Origin: Amoebidium appalachense
Lineage: Eukaryota; Ichthyosporea
Length of the DNA stretch: 64,000 nt
Direction of reading: 5' to 3'
Assembly (NCBI GenBank): GCA_963693365.1
Contig: CAVNZM010000010.1
Coordinates: forward strand, 6,944,001-7,008,000
The notes under the pieces were generated by a model, which had not been told where the DNA came from, did not search any database, and was given only the letters and a program-made list of their open reading frames with translations. Positions 20,230 through 47,556 of this stretch are shown piece by piece (positions within the stretch are counted from its first letter, which is position 1; every line of letters starts with the position of its first letter). Both the position numbers and the translations under genes were made by a program.

Positions 20230-21154
20230 TGTTGTAATACGTAGTATCTACATATGGTAAGATCTTCTCAGTTTGTGTTATGTTTCAGTTCATATGCTTA
20301 GTGTATATGCCACACTCCTATTATGTAAAATGAAGCATCGATCTCCGACATGCTTGTATACTTGTAATCGTGTTGTATCGGCTCTAATCGTGTATTGTAA
20401 TATCGATTAGAATATTTATATGTGTGTACACGGATCCACCCACTCAGGGAGAGACGTGTACATGTTCGTGTGTACATAAATATCTCTGGTTATAGTTATG
20501 CTATTGCTATCTTGTTTGTTGATCTGTGCTCTCTTTTCCTTCCTCTTTCTCCTTCCTTATTTTCTTTTCTTTCTCTCTTTGTCTTCATGTGTATAATCGT
20601 ATTTCTTTTCTACTAATATATGTTAGGTAGATTTGTGTTACTTAATACGTGTTCATTGGACGGTAACACACTTAGGCTACACTTAGAATAGCATGTGTGT
20701 TTAGACTTCATTAATTTACTTTAGTTTTCATGTGTTGCCGGGCTTTAACCAATCATCAAGGTTAAGTGTGATATGTCTGAGTCTTTGCAGTATGTCATAG
20801 GTTAGAACTTCCTTGATGATGACACAAGTTGACCTTAACTAGTGTCTGTGTCCTATCGTGTGCGTCTCCGCGTACCGGATCTCTCTGAAAGCAATTGGTT
20901 CTTAGTGATTGGTTTCTATTAGAGATAGATCTGATTTCCGACTGGTCGGAAATCATGTATGGATTGGACTTAGAGGAATTTCAGGTATTTATTCGAAGAT
21001 CAGAATAAATTCAGTTCAGTCGTGTCTAAACATTGATGTCTGTTGTGTACACTGCTCCGATCGTTCCGTGTTTTGTTGTTGTGTGTGTCTGTGGTGTTTT
21101 CACACTGCACCACTGTGTCTCTGCTTACATCCCAAATACTTATAAAGTTTAACA
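20230..21154 (+). repeat. Copia-2 3' LTR
   Basis: Partner of 17336-18260; followed by the GTTCT duplication and then transposase exon 7. Confidence 0.95.
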
Positions 21155-25026
<3,872 letters not shown>

Positions 25027-25470
25027 TTTGACGCGCTTTACCGCACATCACGTGCATACACAAAGTTTATCAAAACAGTGTATATACATATATATTTTAT
25101 AGTACAGATAGATCTCTCGTGTGCGTCCAGCTGGGATGTGGATGGGTTGTGTTGATCATGATGTCCCTTGCCTGATGTCGTGGAGTCCGCGTTGACCCCC
25201 GGCCGGTGGTGTTTCCTACAACATGAAGATAACAGATAATGGGAGAAATTGTAAAGTTTACATTTTGGGACGTGGTGCCACAACGGGGGTATTTTATTAG
25301 CATATGAATAGTAAATGCTGAGCTGGGGACCCGGCAGGAAAGATATCGACCAACGGGGACGGCCCGTCATGAGGGGTGTTCGGATACAAAAACACAGCAA
25401 AATATTGACATGAAAACATCCGAACGGGGCCTGCACGTTCGTGTCAAATTATACATATCATATCCAATTC

Positions 25471-25485
25471 GGACTCTGAGAGTCC
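25471..25485. promoter_or_regulatory. Palindrome GGACTCTGAGAGTCC
   Basis: 15-base odd palindrome about 445 bases upstream of the transposase ATG. The same motif, with at most one change besides the central base, occurs at 37238, 45245, 45320 and 45394. Confidence 0.4.
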
Positions 25486-25558
25486 ACCAAGAAGACAAAA
25501 CGAACCAAAAACGTGCCCATCACAGATTTGTGGAGAAACACGTCTTCGGGGAAACACG

Positions 25559-25782
25559 TATTCCGGAATATACATTAGAATTAAAATAAGCATGTTCCAG
25601 GAGCCATAAGACGTGTCTGCAAGTCCATGAGCAAGACGTTATAGAAGTTAGACAGTATTGATACAAACATATTCCGGAATACGATATTATGGGACAAGTG
25701 GTTTTGCTGTGGTTTGGGTCACGTAAAGATCTCATAGCTGAGCAGTCCCCAACGTGCAGAAAAACACATATTCCGGAATATG
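25559..25782. promoter_or_regulatory. Three ATTCCGGAAT palindromes
   Basis: Copies at 25561, 25671 and 25773, about 100 bases apart, each preceded by related AAACA-rich sequence. They could be protein binding sites or subterminal repeats of a transposon. No function can be assigned. Confidence 0.4.
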
Positions 25783-26555
25783 TTAATCGGCCTATTGCAA
25801 ACCCAGTCTTGTGCATTCTCAACCATACATGCCCGTGCTATGGACCAGAAAAACTGATACACTTATTGGTGTCAAGAGAACCAACCCAACCCCACCCCAA
25901 TCCCAACCACCATCTACTCGAGCTAGTAGAGACAAAAGCCCTAAAACATAACATAACACAACATAACACAAAAAAAAAAACACAAGCCCGTTCGTTCGTT
26001 TGTTCGTTCCATGAGCATGTAAAAATATGTCAAGACAAAATGTGGCTGAAGGACAGGAAGCCGTTTATTCATTCAATCATTCAATCATTCTTTACTTTCA
26101 CTGAACGACGAGTGAATTCTCTAGAACATGTGTTTCAATACAAATATTGATGCAAATGAATACAAATTTATATATACCCACAGGGTATAACGTGATGGTC
26201 ATTCGAGCAAACATCATGGTCATTGCAGCTGTTGTCGTCATTTGGGGCGTAAACGCTTTGCAATCGGCTAGAAAAACATACTAAGCGGCAAAGGTGGGGG
26301 TGGGCTGTCGGCATCATACTCAGCGTCTACACGGTGGGTTGCATGGTGTTGAGTGCTTTCCTGAATGATATCAGGTTCTCGGACACCATGTTCTTGACCT
26401 ATGTTTGTGTGTGTGCGTGTGTGTGTGCGTGTGTGTGTGCGTGTGTGTGTGCGTGCGTGTGTGTGTGCGTGTGTGCGTGTGTGTGTGTGTGTGCGATAGA
26501 TTGTTAGCAGACTTATTTTCAACAAAAGTCAAAAAAATTTCCTAGAATATCCTTT

Positions 26556-37054
<10,499 letters not shown>

Positions 37055-37237
37055 GAACAACCGCGCGCGCGGGTCACGCAATGTTTGTACATGTTATCTA
37101 AAGGGAGTTCGTAGAAATCTTCTATAACTACGTATGTACAATTCAAACCCAAGTGGGGTGGATGGGTGTAATGTGTGTATTGTTTTGGGAGGGTGGAAGG
37201 GGAGGGGGGGGGGGGGGGGGCGTTTGTATGCACATGT

Positions 37238-37252
37238 GGACTTTGAGAGTCC
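37238..37252. promoter_or_regulatory. Palindrome GGACTTTGAGAGTCC
   Basis: A one-base variant of the 25471 palindrome, about 185 bases upstream of the proposed ATG of the dioxygenase-methyltransferase gene. Confidence 0.4.
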
Positions 37253-39154
37253 CGCATGCCAGGTCGAGCGGCCCAAAGATGTTGATAACATGTGTTTTGT
37301 GTGATCCCCTAATTAGAGGACGCCCCGACTGAATAGAGAGAGCACTCCGTCAATCATTTGCGGGCCGTGTCAGGCGAACATTCCTTGGCGCTGCTTGAGT
37401 TTCTTATGTTTTTATCCAATCGTTAGAGGCCCGCGTCATGCGGGCATTCCACAACTTGCGACCACACAGATGTATGGACTTCGGATTAAAAGTATGTATA
37501 ATTGAAAGTAAATGTTGCTATGTAATAGCACTCTATGTCATAGTACTAGCGGGAGAAGGAAACGTGGCCCTGGAACAATAGGGATATCACTCATTTGATT
37601 TTGTATGGTGCGGGGGGGAAAGGGGGGGGGGGGGGGGGGGGGGGGTGGGGGGGGGGGGGGGGGGCTTTCACAGCGACGCGAGCCGACTGGGCGCGTTATG
37701 ATGGTGACGTGGGCTCTGGTAGTCCGCCGGAGACTCTGCTTGATGTGGAAACGTGCGTGGAAAGTAACAGTCCAATCGGAAAAAACCCGCGGCACGCGAA
37801 CATTCTATATGGAAGAGCATCAGGCAAACATTCAAGATAGCGGGTTTGCCAATCAAATTTGATAACGGGGCATAAAAATCATTATAACGGGACATAAGAA
37901 AAATGGCCCACAATTTATGCGCTCCATTCACTTACGGGCCATAAAAAATATTTTAACGGGACATAAGAAAAATGACGCACAATTTATGCGCTCCATTCAA
38001 GGTATCGCGTGCGCTGTGTTTATATGTGGGGGGGGCTGGATTGCCATGACATTGCGAGGACACAGGTGTATGGACTTCGTTGTTGAATGGATTAAAATTA
38101 TGTAGAATGGAAAGTAAATGTTGCTATGTAATAGTACTCTATGTAATAGTACTAGCGGGACGAGGAAACATGGTCCTTAAACAATAGGAAGATCATTGGG
38201 GAGGGGGGGGGGGGGGGGGAGGGGGGAGGCTTTTCACAGGGACGCCAGCCGGCGAGACGCGTTATCATGGTGCAGGGGACTCTGGTAATCCACCGTAGAT
38301 TCTGGTTCATGTGGAAACATGTTGTAATCTTGCGTGTAGAGTAACAGCCCAATCGAAAGAAGCCCGCAGCACGCGAACATTCCATATGGAAGAGCATCAG
38401 GCAAACATTCGAGATAGCGGGTTTGCCAATCAAATTTGATAACTGGGCATAAAAATCAATTTATGCCGGTCACACCACTTTGGATGGCGTGTGTGTTCAA
38501 GATGTCGCGTGCACTGTCTTTATATGTAACATTGCAACATTGCGATGGCACGTACGAGTGTGGGTGGAAGCGTGTGAGCGAATGTGCATGTTCGTGTTCG
38601 TGTGTGTGTGTGTGTGTGTGTGGGCTGGTGTACACATGTGTACATGGTTTTGTGTGTGTATGTGTGTTGGGTGTTGGGGTGTGTGCGTGTGTGTGTGTGT
38701 GGGGGGGGGGTACGTCCGTCCAAAGGCCATACATTTTTTGGGGGGGGGGAGGGGGAGGGGGGGGGGGGGGGGGCGGTTGTACTGACTCGTTTAGTGTTGG
38801 ATGTTGGTTTTGGACTTCACGAAATGGTCTGTTGGTATATAATGGCTTGTGTGCTCCCTGTTCTTTATGTTTTCACTGTAACACCATATCTTTGTGGAAA
38901 GGCGATTTGTGTTACTAGGTTTCGGATTTACATTGCATTCCCATTACTAAATAGCGGTTGGCCTGTTTTACAAACGTAACCTGTGCTGATGCCCACTTGT
39001 AGTGTTGGGTGCCAGGTGTGATAAGTATTTGCAGGACAATGTCAAGCCATTCACGCCCGTATTGAAAATAAAAAGAAAACTCATGTGAACACATTCTGTG
39101 GCTCGATCCAAGGTCCCCCCCCCCCCCCCCCTCCCCCCCCCCCCCCTTCCCCTC

Positions 39155-39188
<34 letters not shown>

Positions 39189-39576
39189 CACACACGCCCA
39201 CCCCGGCCCAGTCTGACAGTGAAGCTAGACTGGCACTGTTTCCTAATGGGGCACATTGTAACACGTTTGAGACAAGAGTGCTTCTAACAAAACACCAATG
39301 CAGTGTGGTACACCCCGTGCAGCAAGCTTTTCCCATAAGAGACCAGGGGAGACAGAATCGTAAGAAGTTTTCCGTTCAATAAAACCAACATATCCGTATT
39401 GAAAATAAAAAGGAAACTCATGTGAGCACATTCTGTGGTTCGATCCAAGGTTCCCCCCCCCCACACTTCCTCCCCTGCTCCCTCCAGGGTCTCATCCTAC
39501 AGTCTCCTCCTCAAGTTCTCTCTCTCCCCTCTCTCTCTCTCTCTCTTTCTGTCTCAGAGTCTCTCTCCCTTTCTCC

Positions 39577-39599
<23 letters not shown>

Positions 39600-39659
<60 letters not shown>

Positions 39660-39660
39660 T
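39600..39660. repeat. (TA)n tract
   Basis: About 50 bases of TA after a (CT)n block, with further TA stretches to 39780 around two copies of CATATGGCGGTATAT. Confidence 0.9.
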
Positions 39661-40804
39661 TATATATACATATGGCGGTATATCATATATATATATATAT
39701 ATATATATATACTAATAAGGCTTATATATACATATGGCGGTATATATATATATATATAGTGTATATATCATATATATATTTATATATCTACCCATCTCTC
39801 TCTCAAGCTCTCTCTCACACACACACACTCTCTCTCTCTCTCAGTCTCTCTCTCGCTCTCTCCCCCCCTCCCCCCCCCCCCTCTCCCTCTCCATCTCCCT
39901 CTCTCACTCTTTCTCCGTCTCCCCCTCCCCCTCTCCCTCCCTCATTCTTTCTCTGTCTCCCCCTCTCCCTTGCGTCTCTCTCTCTCTCTCTCTCATCCCT
40001 TTCTCCGTCAGCCTCAGAGTCCGAGGCTCTCCCCGCCCCCTCCCTCCCCCCCCCCCCCCCCCCCCTTCCTAGGAGTCCCCAGGCCAAAGCTCTATCAAGT
40101 CAGTCCTCTGGTCACGGCCCTTGGCCAGTCCAAGTCTCCCTCCCTCAGTATCTCATTTCCCCCCCCTCCTTCCCTCTCCCTCCCAGTCTCTCTCGAAGTT
40201 CACTTTCCCCCCCTCTCCCCTTTCCCTCCCGCCCTCTCTCAGAGTCCCTTCCTTCCATCCTCAGGTCTCCCTTCGATTCCCTCAAAGCCTTCTCTCTTCT
40301 CCCTCCCTTCTCCCCCCCCCCCCCCCCCCCCCCCATATCGTGTGTTTACACTGAGGCGAAATATTTTTGTATAATGTACATGTGGCGTACAGTATGCACC
40401 CGGGCCCCATATGTACACACAGTAGATGACGACTGATCAAGGTTGTACGTTAATGTTTGCGTACTCCCAAAGTTTACGCTCGATAACCTCATGAGACTTG
40501 GCGGCCCCGGGCCACTCGATCGACGACCATGTACATGTGCGGCATATGCTAACTCCGATTTTCGGTGCACGTGCGCCAGCACCATTAAGTCGTATGATAC
40601 TGCTGCGTTCCTATTGGACATACCATATTCCTCGAAATGACACCTGATCACGCGTGTTTAGATGTCGATCGCGGACTACCAGAGCCCGGAGAACGAGGTG
40701 ATTTATGCTAACGCTGCTAAACCAAGATCGTTCCGTAACCCGGTTTCGTCTTGCAGTAGAGATCATACACCCCCCCCCCCCCCCCTCTCCCCCCACGCCC
40801 CCCC

Positions 40805-40839
<35 letters not shown>

Positions 40840-41209
40840 GCCCCTGAACAACGCAAACTATCACAGGCGCATACTGTCAATATTTTTGTGTAATGTACAT
40901 GCGGCGTACAGTATGCACCCCGTATGTACACACGGTAGATGACGACTGATAAAGGTTGTACGTTAATGTTTGCGTACTTTCAAAGTTTACCCTCGATATC
41001 AACCTCACGAGACGCCGCCATAAAAGAACCATGTTGAACAGCGAAAAACCATCGCCCAACGAGGGAGAATTCCTATTGGCGCATGCAGTACAATGCATGT
41101 CATATAAAAGCGGGATACACTCACGACCGCGCCACAATCAGACATGTGTTGTAGTACATTGTGTACAGTGGTCCTTGGGTGAGTACCATGATATAGCCTA
41201 ATCAACGCA

Positions 41210-41823
41210 ATGGCTTTAAGTTTGGCGAACGTGCAAAGGGTGGTGCTCAAGCCCGCCAGGAAGTACTCGGGTCAGAAACGACCTCCCGGTGCACAGACAA
41301 CACGCATGAAAAGGCGAGACACAGCCCTTTCTGACGAAAACATAGAGTTGGCCGCATCGACCCGAACTTCAAGGTGTTGCTCAAAGGGCAGATGTTTGGA
41401 ATTGCACCCGTACTCGATTGACCAGGTTCGGGAGTCACGAACACTTTTATTTGAGATGTACATCCTGGCCGAAAGGAGAATAAAACTGTGGGAGCTGGCT
41501 ACAGCCCTAACACACGGGGATCGTTTGATCTAACAAGAACCCTAGAATTCATACACCGAAAGAGAGAGTTGGCCCAGGCTGGAGGAGCAGAACCAGAACA
41601 GGTACACACGCACACACACACACACACGCACACACACGCACACACACACACGCACACGCACACACACGCACATACACACAACACACACACGTAGACACAA
41701 ACACACACTCGCATACATTTGCAATCAGTTAGGAACACTATTGAACAAATGAACTCATTGAAGGACATGATTTGCATGACTTGTGTAAGGCCAATACCGT
41801 CCTAGAACCGGCAACCCCCCCCC

Positions 41824-41854
<31 letters not shown>

Positions 41855-43370
41855 CCCCCCCCCCCCCCCCCCCCCTTCCTTCAAACACACAAACACCCTC
41901 ATACACACAACGTGACCCACCCTGCCCTGGTATGTGCTGTTAGGTACGGTTGCACAATGACATGGTCAATTTTATAGAAGTTTGCATGACGCGCATTTCC
42001 CCTTTAATAACTAACCAATACATACCAAACAGGTGGCTGTCGAGCCGGAGCCGATTGAGGATCCGCTGCCCAGCTTGCGGCAGGACAAGCCCTTCAAAGC
42101 ACCATGCTCAGGGGCGTACCGGGGCCCTGGGAAACGGGCACGCTTGGCAGAGTGGAAGAATCCAAGCCCGTACTCAAACGCCAAGAAGGGTGAAATTGTT
42201 CTAATAATTGTCAACCCCACCGACAGCTACAACCCCGAGGCCATCCCCGAACCGGCGAAGGTCCCCCCCCCCCCCCCCCCCCCACTCCCTCACCCACCCC
42301 CCCCCCCCCCCACAAACCCCTTCCCCCCCACCCTCACCCCCCCCCCTCCCCCTCTTTCTCCCCCCTCCCCCCTTCCTCCTGCCTTTCTCAAACCCCCCCC
42401 CCCCCTCCCCCCACCCTTCGCCCCCCCCCCCCCCCCCCCCACCGTGACCCGCCCATATTCACTTTAAACCCCTACACCCTCATACACACACCGTACCCGT
42501 CCTACTTCCATTCTCCCACTCTCCTCCCCTTGTATCCTTCGAGATCACTTCCTTCAACATGATTGAAGCAGAATCCGTTAACATATCGGCTGTTACTGTA
42601 TACTTTACTATGGTAACTGTTGTGGAGTTCTGTTTCATAAATAGATGTGGAGACTGCATCGACTTTAGTACTAAGTTTTTAAAACCTTCCTCCCCTCCCC
42701 CCCCCCCCCCCCCCCACCACCACCCCCACCCCCACCCCCCACCCCCCCCCCCCCCCTCCACCCCCTTTCCCCCCTCAACTCTCTCCTCAACCCTCAACAC
42801 CCCTAGACATACATGCACTTAAAATTATGCCCGGCACGAGTCACAAGTCTCACAAACACCTTCAAGGTGTCTTCTCAGTCCACATCGTCATTCAATAGAC
42901 CCGCAAACCGCTGGACTTTGTTATGGCCCAAAATCATGGAAACACACCCTAGAATCCTGTACCTCGTTTACTTGTATGTTGTGTCTGTATTCTCCCCCCC
43001 CCCCCCCCCAAAAAAAAAAAACAAAACAAAAAAAAAAACATACCCACATCCCATCCCACCACCCACCAACACTAACCCTTCATTATGTGTGTTTCTCTCA
43101 GCGACAATCTGTCTCTCCTACAAATAGTCTACCCCATTAGCAAACCCTTCATGCTATCTCATAATATGTCAAACAGTTCCTCACGGCCAATCCCCCCCCC
43201 CCCCTCCCCCCCCCCCCCCCCCCCATCCCCACCCCACCCCCACCCCCTCCACCACGCACACCCCCACACACACGCACATGCGCAAAAACACTATACCGTA
43301 TAGGTGCACCAGCCGTAGACGAATCCCCTGAGGAGCAGGATGGTGCAGACTCACCCGATTCAGGTGAGGA

Positions 43371-43401
<31 letters not shown>

Positions 43402-43720
43402 AAATAAAGAATAAAAATAAAAAATAAAAAATAAAAAATAAAAAGAACAAAAGCAAAACAAAACAAATAAATAAAAGAAAACCATAACCCTATAATCCTG
43501 TTCCTGACTTTCTTGCTTCTTGATCTTGCAAAAAGGTAAAATCAACACGATTGAATGACAGGAGTGTAACTTGCTTAGGCCAATACCATCCCCGAACTGA
43601 CAACCCATATTTGATCAACCCAAAACAATACGTTTCCGAGCTTTAAAGCAGATAATTTAAACATGTACACAGAGACAGACGTCCACACATGCACATGCAC
43701 ATGCACATGAACACGCACAT

Positions 43721-43765
<45 letters not shown>

Positions 43766-43843
43766 AACCAGCACACGGCCAATGACATGCACGGGTGCCC
43801 CCCCCCCCCCCCCCCCCACATGGCATACCCCCCTCCCCCCCCC

Positions 43844-43874
<31 letters not shown>

Positions 43875-44422
43875 ATCAGACCACCACAAACACCACAACC
43901 ACCACCACCTCCACATTTCCTATGGGCATGGGCAGAAAAACGACAATGGTGATAAACTTTTCGATTTGAAAGAAGTTACAAACTCCTTCTGAGGCTTCCC
44001 CACCCACACCAACAAAATCATTTCGAATCATTATCTGAGCATTGGCTCTGAACTCGGACTGACATTCACAATGCAGACATCAACAGCGCAGAGAGCAATA
44101 GCAACAACGACAACATCAAGAACCCCGGCAGTGTGGCCAGCAAATCAGATGGTGACACCAACAGTCTCCAAAACGACGTGTCAAGTGATTTAGAAAACGA
44201 ACCGCTCGTGATGTCAAAGACGGGTACGTATCTCGACTTGCATTATTCCATAGCCTGTTTGTGGTGATGCTAAACGGGCTTTTGGGAGACAAATGTCTAT
44301 GCCATTTTCTGTGCAGTGTATGTGCATTTGCATGTCCGAGTGAAATAGGGAGATTCGGAGATAGGGAGGTAGGGCTAAGAGGGAGAGAGAGAGACGGGGG
44401 AGGGGGAGGGGGGGGGGGGGGA

Positions 44423-44477
<55 letters not shown>

Positions 44478-44790
44478 GGGGGGAGAGAGCGACAGCGAGT
44501 GAGAGGGGGAGAAGAGATGATGATAGAGAGGGAGATAGAGATAGAGATAGACAGCAAGAGAGAGAGTGACAGAGAGAAAGCTTGTGTGAGTGTGTGTGTG
44601 AAATTCATGAAGCACGTATGCAGGAATTTTTGAGGGTTGGTTGTAACTAAAGTTGTATCGTTACCCATCAGGACAAACACACAAGCGCCGAGCATCTACG
44701 GAGGTGCCAGTCCCCGCAAAACGACCAAGGGTACCCATATACAGCATCAAGAAAAAAATACCATCCTTCGGAAACCCTCGCAAGGGATAG
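41210..44790 (+). CDS. Small spliced gene of unknown function, Cys motif and basic tail
   Basis: Exon 1 (41210-41601) starts with ATG. It encodes a basic N-terminus, the motif SRCCSKGRCLELHPYSIDQV and a helical segment. The frame changes near 41510-41517 within GGGG and continues as LTRTLEFIHRKRELAQ to a donor at 41602. Exon 2 is 42033-42260 (VAVEPEPIEDPLPS...). Further exons: 43304-43367 (acidic), 44077-44223 (Asn/Ser-rich) and 44672-44790, the last with two basic clusters (HKRRAS, AKRPR), a basic end and TAG at 44788-44790. The last three exons agree in phase; the step from exon 2 to 43304 does not, so an exon may be missing. I do not recognise the family. Basic clusters suggest a nuclear protein. 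Confidence 0.5.
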
Positions 44791-47238
44791 TAATATTCTG
44801 TATGGTGTCTGTTATAACTCGAATGACCGTCAATAGACCTTCACACGAATGCGTATGGTATTGCTATCCTTGGAATGAAATCGTAATTGGCATACTTCGT
44901 TATAGCAAACTGCCTCCACGGTGTAGATATGTTGACTTACGACAAAGAGTCCTCGCCTCTCCATTGTGTTAAACGACCTTATATGAATGAGAGATTCTTC
45001 TTGTTATGAATTTATTTCGGCAAATTTTATTTTTGCTTGTAGGAACGGACACCTTGGAAATTTCGTAGTATGTCTTAATTAAATGTTGGAGTACTCGTGT
45101 GTGTTGTGTTGTCTGTTTTCTTTCGATGAATTCAAACGGTCCCAGTGTACTTCATATACAAAACCACCCCGTACTTTCAAAGTCTGGTCGATATTTTGAG
45201 CATTTACAATATGTGGTTGATTAGTATGTTCTGCTCTAGGAAATGGACTCTCAGAATCCATGAAGTCTGTTTTTCTTTCTACTTATGAGTGCGTTACGAT
45301 GGTGTCTGCAGGGAGAAGTAGACTCTCAGAGTCCAGGGAATGTTTTACCTTCTTCATATGAGTACATTTTGATGGTGTCTTGCAGGGGGGATTAGACTCT
45401 CAGAGTCCCCTGACCATGATTTTATATTCCATAGACGTTCGTTCTGAGTCCGTTATCCATTTCTCTTCTGCTTGTCCCAATCTCCAGACACATGTTTTCC
45501 CTTCTTATTTTCAGGTGTTGGTTCGTGAAATTTGGCACACTGCATGGTCTTCCTGGTAACCCTGTAAGCACAAATAGGCGCGCGGCAAGCATGTAAGCAT
45601 GTGTTAGCTCATGTATGATCTATCGAAAACGGTAAACCACAGGCCTGTCTGCCGATTTTGCTTGTATCTAAGCCGGCTAGAATAATTCTCCGGTTCCCTG
45701 TGTACATATATGAAATCGGTCCATTTAATAAGATTGGAAGGCAGGTGTGTTCTGCCGGCAGTGCCGGCAGGGTTTTGGTTTAAACCTGAGATGAGCTATA
45801 ATGACGGCGTTCGACTGGTGTTTCCTTCCCTTCCCTTCCCTTTGCATCTTGCCTCCGTGTTTGCCGATTGCCTTTTGACATCAGTAAATCATTCCCATTT
45901 CATGGGAAGTTGCACCTACCGGTCCTAGCATTTTACTATACAGACAACTATATATATAGGCTGTTGTGGATTACCCAACATTGTAAAGTTTACAATTTCT
46001 CCCATTATGTGTTAGATGTCCAATAATCCAAATCGTGGTGATTGGACATTTATCACGTACTCGGATAGTTCCAATGCGGCGATTGGTCTGCTATGGCATA
46101 AACTCTATCTTGCTGCGTTGCTTCGTCCAACACTGATGCTACTAGGTGCGCATGCCCATATTTCATTGACATAAAAAATAACAAACTTAAAAGTAAATAT
46201 ACAAGCTGAATGTGTTATTAGAACAACCGTGGAGATTTCAACGACCTGTATGTTGTTTGGTTTGCGTGCGTTGCAAATATCATTGGTGATCTGTCATGCA
46301 TACATGTGGCCACTCTAGGCAGCGCGCGCACTTCGTAAACATGGGAATCCACTGGCATAGCCTACCTAATCGTTCGGTCCTTATATAAGTGTCAATAAAT
46401 GTGGACAGTGTAAAAAATACAAAAAAACAATAAAAAATGCAGAAGAGTTCAACTATTAATATTCCAATAGTATCATATTAATTGCTCATTCTCCCTGCGG
46501 CCACTCGATAAGCTCAATGTCAGGTCCACACCTTCCCATCCGATAGACCCACATACCTGAGCGCGGCAGGGAAAACAGGTGCAAGTCAAAAGTTGGTTAT
46601 TTTCTTTCGTAATGGACGTTAGAAATTACTAGAAAATTTGCACTGTAAATTGTCTGGTAATTTAATATTTATGTTCATTTCATTGATCTCTTATGCTGAG
46701 TTTTCCACGTCTGCTTCTTATAACTTCTGCCTCAGCGCGAGTTAAAACAGGAAAGACGGATGGTGATCCCCACATACAACGTACTGTAATAGTAGAATTA
46801 TGGGTGCTGACAAATTTCAAGCGGATAAAAGATGTCGTCGACACAAAGCAAGAAAAAAAATGCCTCTACTTGAAACTAAGGCTTTTTATAAACACTTAAA
46901 ATGTGAGAATATCGGGTTTCTGCAGAATGTTTTGCTGTAATTGTATTGTCATTTTATGGCCAAGAAGTCTTGATGACCAGGGTCCAACCTCAGCAAATTG
47001 CAGGAGGTGTGGGGGGAAAACATATCATATGTTTTCGCCGTCTGTGATTGGGTTACGCGTTTGATTGGCTTCAGCTTATGCGATGATCAACCAATTAAAC
47101 TTTTTTCATGGGCAAAGGATTGCAATCCATTTCCCAACCGGAACTGCAACAGAAACCCCACATAACACATCTTTGTGGTCCATATGACCACATATCGTCA
47201 TCGCTCTGTCTCGCGCTTACGCCTTCCACGTCTCCACC
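44791..47238. other. Spacer with repeated palindrome block
   Basis: AT-richer sequence with no supported gene. Three copies of a roughly 70-base unit (45240-45420) each contain a GACTCT(C)AGAGTC palindrome: 45245-45259 (one mismatch), 45320-45334 and 45394-45408. A short inverted repeat TGTCCAAT...ATTGGACA is near 46017-46048. The rest shows nothing recognisable. Confidence 0.6.
45245..45408. promoter_or_regulatory. Triple palindrome array GACTCTCAGAGTC
   Basis: Three copies 74-75 bases apart, upstream of the plus-strand genes that start at 47239 and 47666. The core is the same as at 25471 and 37238 apart from the central base (C here, G there), which is the expected view of one site in two orientations. 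Confidence 0.45.
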
Positions 47239-47556
47239 ATGCCAAAGACCGCGAAAATGGGCGCCACAACGACCAAGCTTCCCAAGCGCAAAAAGGTTGA
47301 GACGCCGTTCGACGACTCGGACTGCAGCGAGCCCGTGGCCGCCAGCAAGGGCGGCAAGGGCGGCAAGGGCGGCAAGGATAGCAAGGCCGGGGGTAGGGGC
47401 AGGGAGAATCCCAGCAAGGCTGAAAGCCCTACTGGGCAGTCAGTCGGCATTCTCCTCAAAGGCATCACCTCAGTTACGGCCCCGGCCGCCCTCGCCATGC
47501 TGCAGCCGAAGAGGAAAGGTGGGTTGTGTTTGTGTTTTACACCCCCTGCTGCATAA
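47239..47556 (+). CDS. Small Lys/Gly-rich ORF just upstream of the JmjC gene
   Basis: The ATG is in a good context (CCACCATGC). It encodes 105 aa, basic, with PKRKKVETPFDDSD and a GGKGGKGGKDSK block. It may be a single-exon gene ending at 47556. Alternatively a donor at 47519 (AAAG/GTGGGT) would make it exon 1 of the JmjC gene. The phase does not fit the available acceptor by one base, so the link is unproven. PKRKK looks like a nuclear localisation signal. Confidence 0.5.
   Translation: MPKTAKMGATTTKLPKRKKVETPFDDSDCSEPVAASKGGKGGKGGKDSKAGGRGRENPSKAESPTGQSVGILLKGITSVTAPAALAMLQPKRKGGLCLCFTPPAA

Larger units (their letters stand above)
17336..21154 (+). mobile_element. Non-autonomous, internally deleted copia element (copia-2)
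   Basis: 925-bp LTRs at 17336-18260 and 20230-21154 (TGTTGT...TTAACA) are flanked by a perfect GTTCT duplication (17331-17335 and 21155-21159). By eye they differ by one base near the end (AAATTT against AAGTTT), so insertion is very recent. The 1969-bp interior keeps a leader, a trace of the Gag zinc knuckle, the last ~40 codons of RNase H and the terminal purine tract, but no protease, integrase or RT. The LTR and 3' segment resemble copia-1, whose enzymes could mobilise it. It sits in transposase exon 7, antisense to that gene, and breaks it. Confidence 0.93.
25027..26555. other. Spacer upstream of the transposase gene with palindromes
   Basis: No coding region recognised. It holds GGACTCTGAGAGTCC (25471-25485) and three copies of ATTCCGGAAT (25561-25570, 25671-25680 and, within the perfect 16-mer CATATTCCGGAATATG, 25767-25782). 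A (GT)n/(GC) tract follows at about 26405-26495. As the 5' flank of the transposase gene it is the likely promoter region. Confidence 0.6.
37055..41209. other. Spacer with direct duplications between divergent genes
   Basis: No coding region is supported. Direct repeats: about 37450-37870 against 38045-38455 (roughly 400 bp); a 65-bp tandem pair at 37865-37995; 39058-39115 against 39393-39452; 40365-40500 against 40892-41015. A (CT)n then (TA)n region lies at 39520-39780, and C- and G-runs are frequent. As the gap between a minus-strand and a plus-strand start it should contain both promoters. Confidence 0.6.

Noticed and set aside
45710-45928. 72-codon plus-strand ORF in the 44.8-47.2 kb spacer
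   Set aside because: No motif, no splice context and no support beyond being open.
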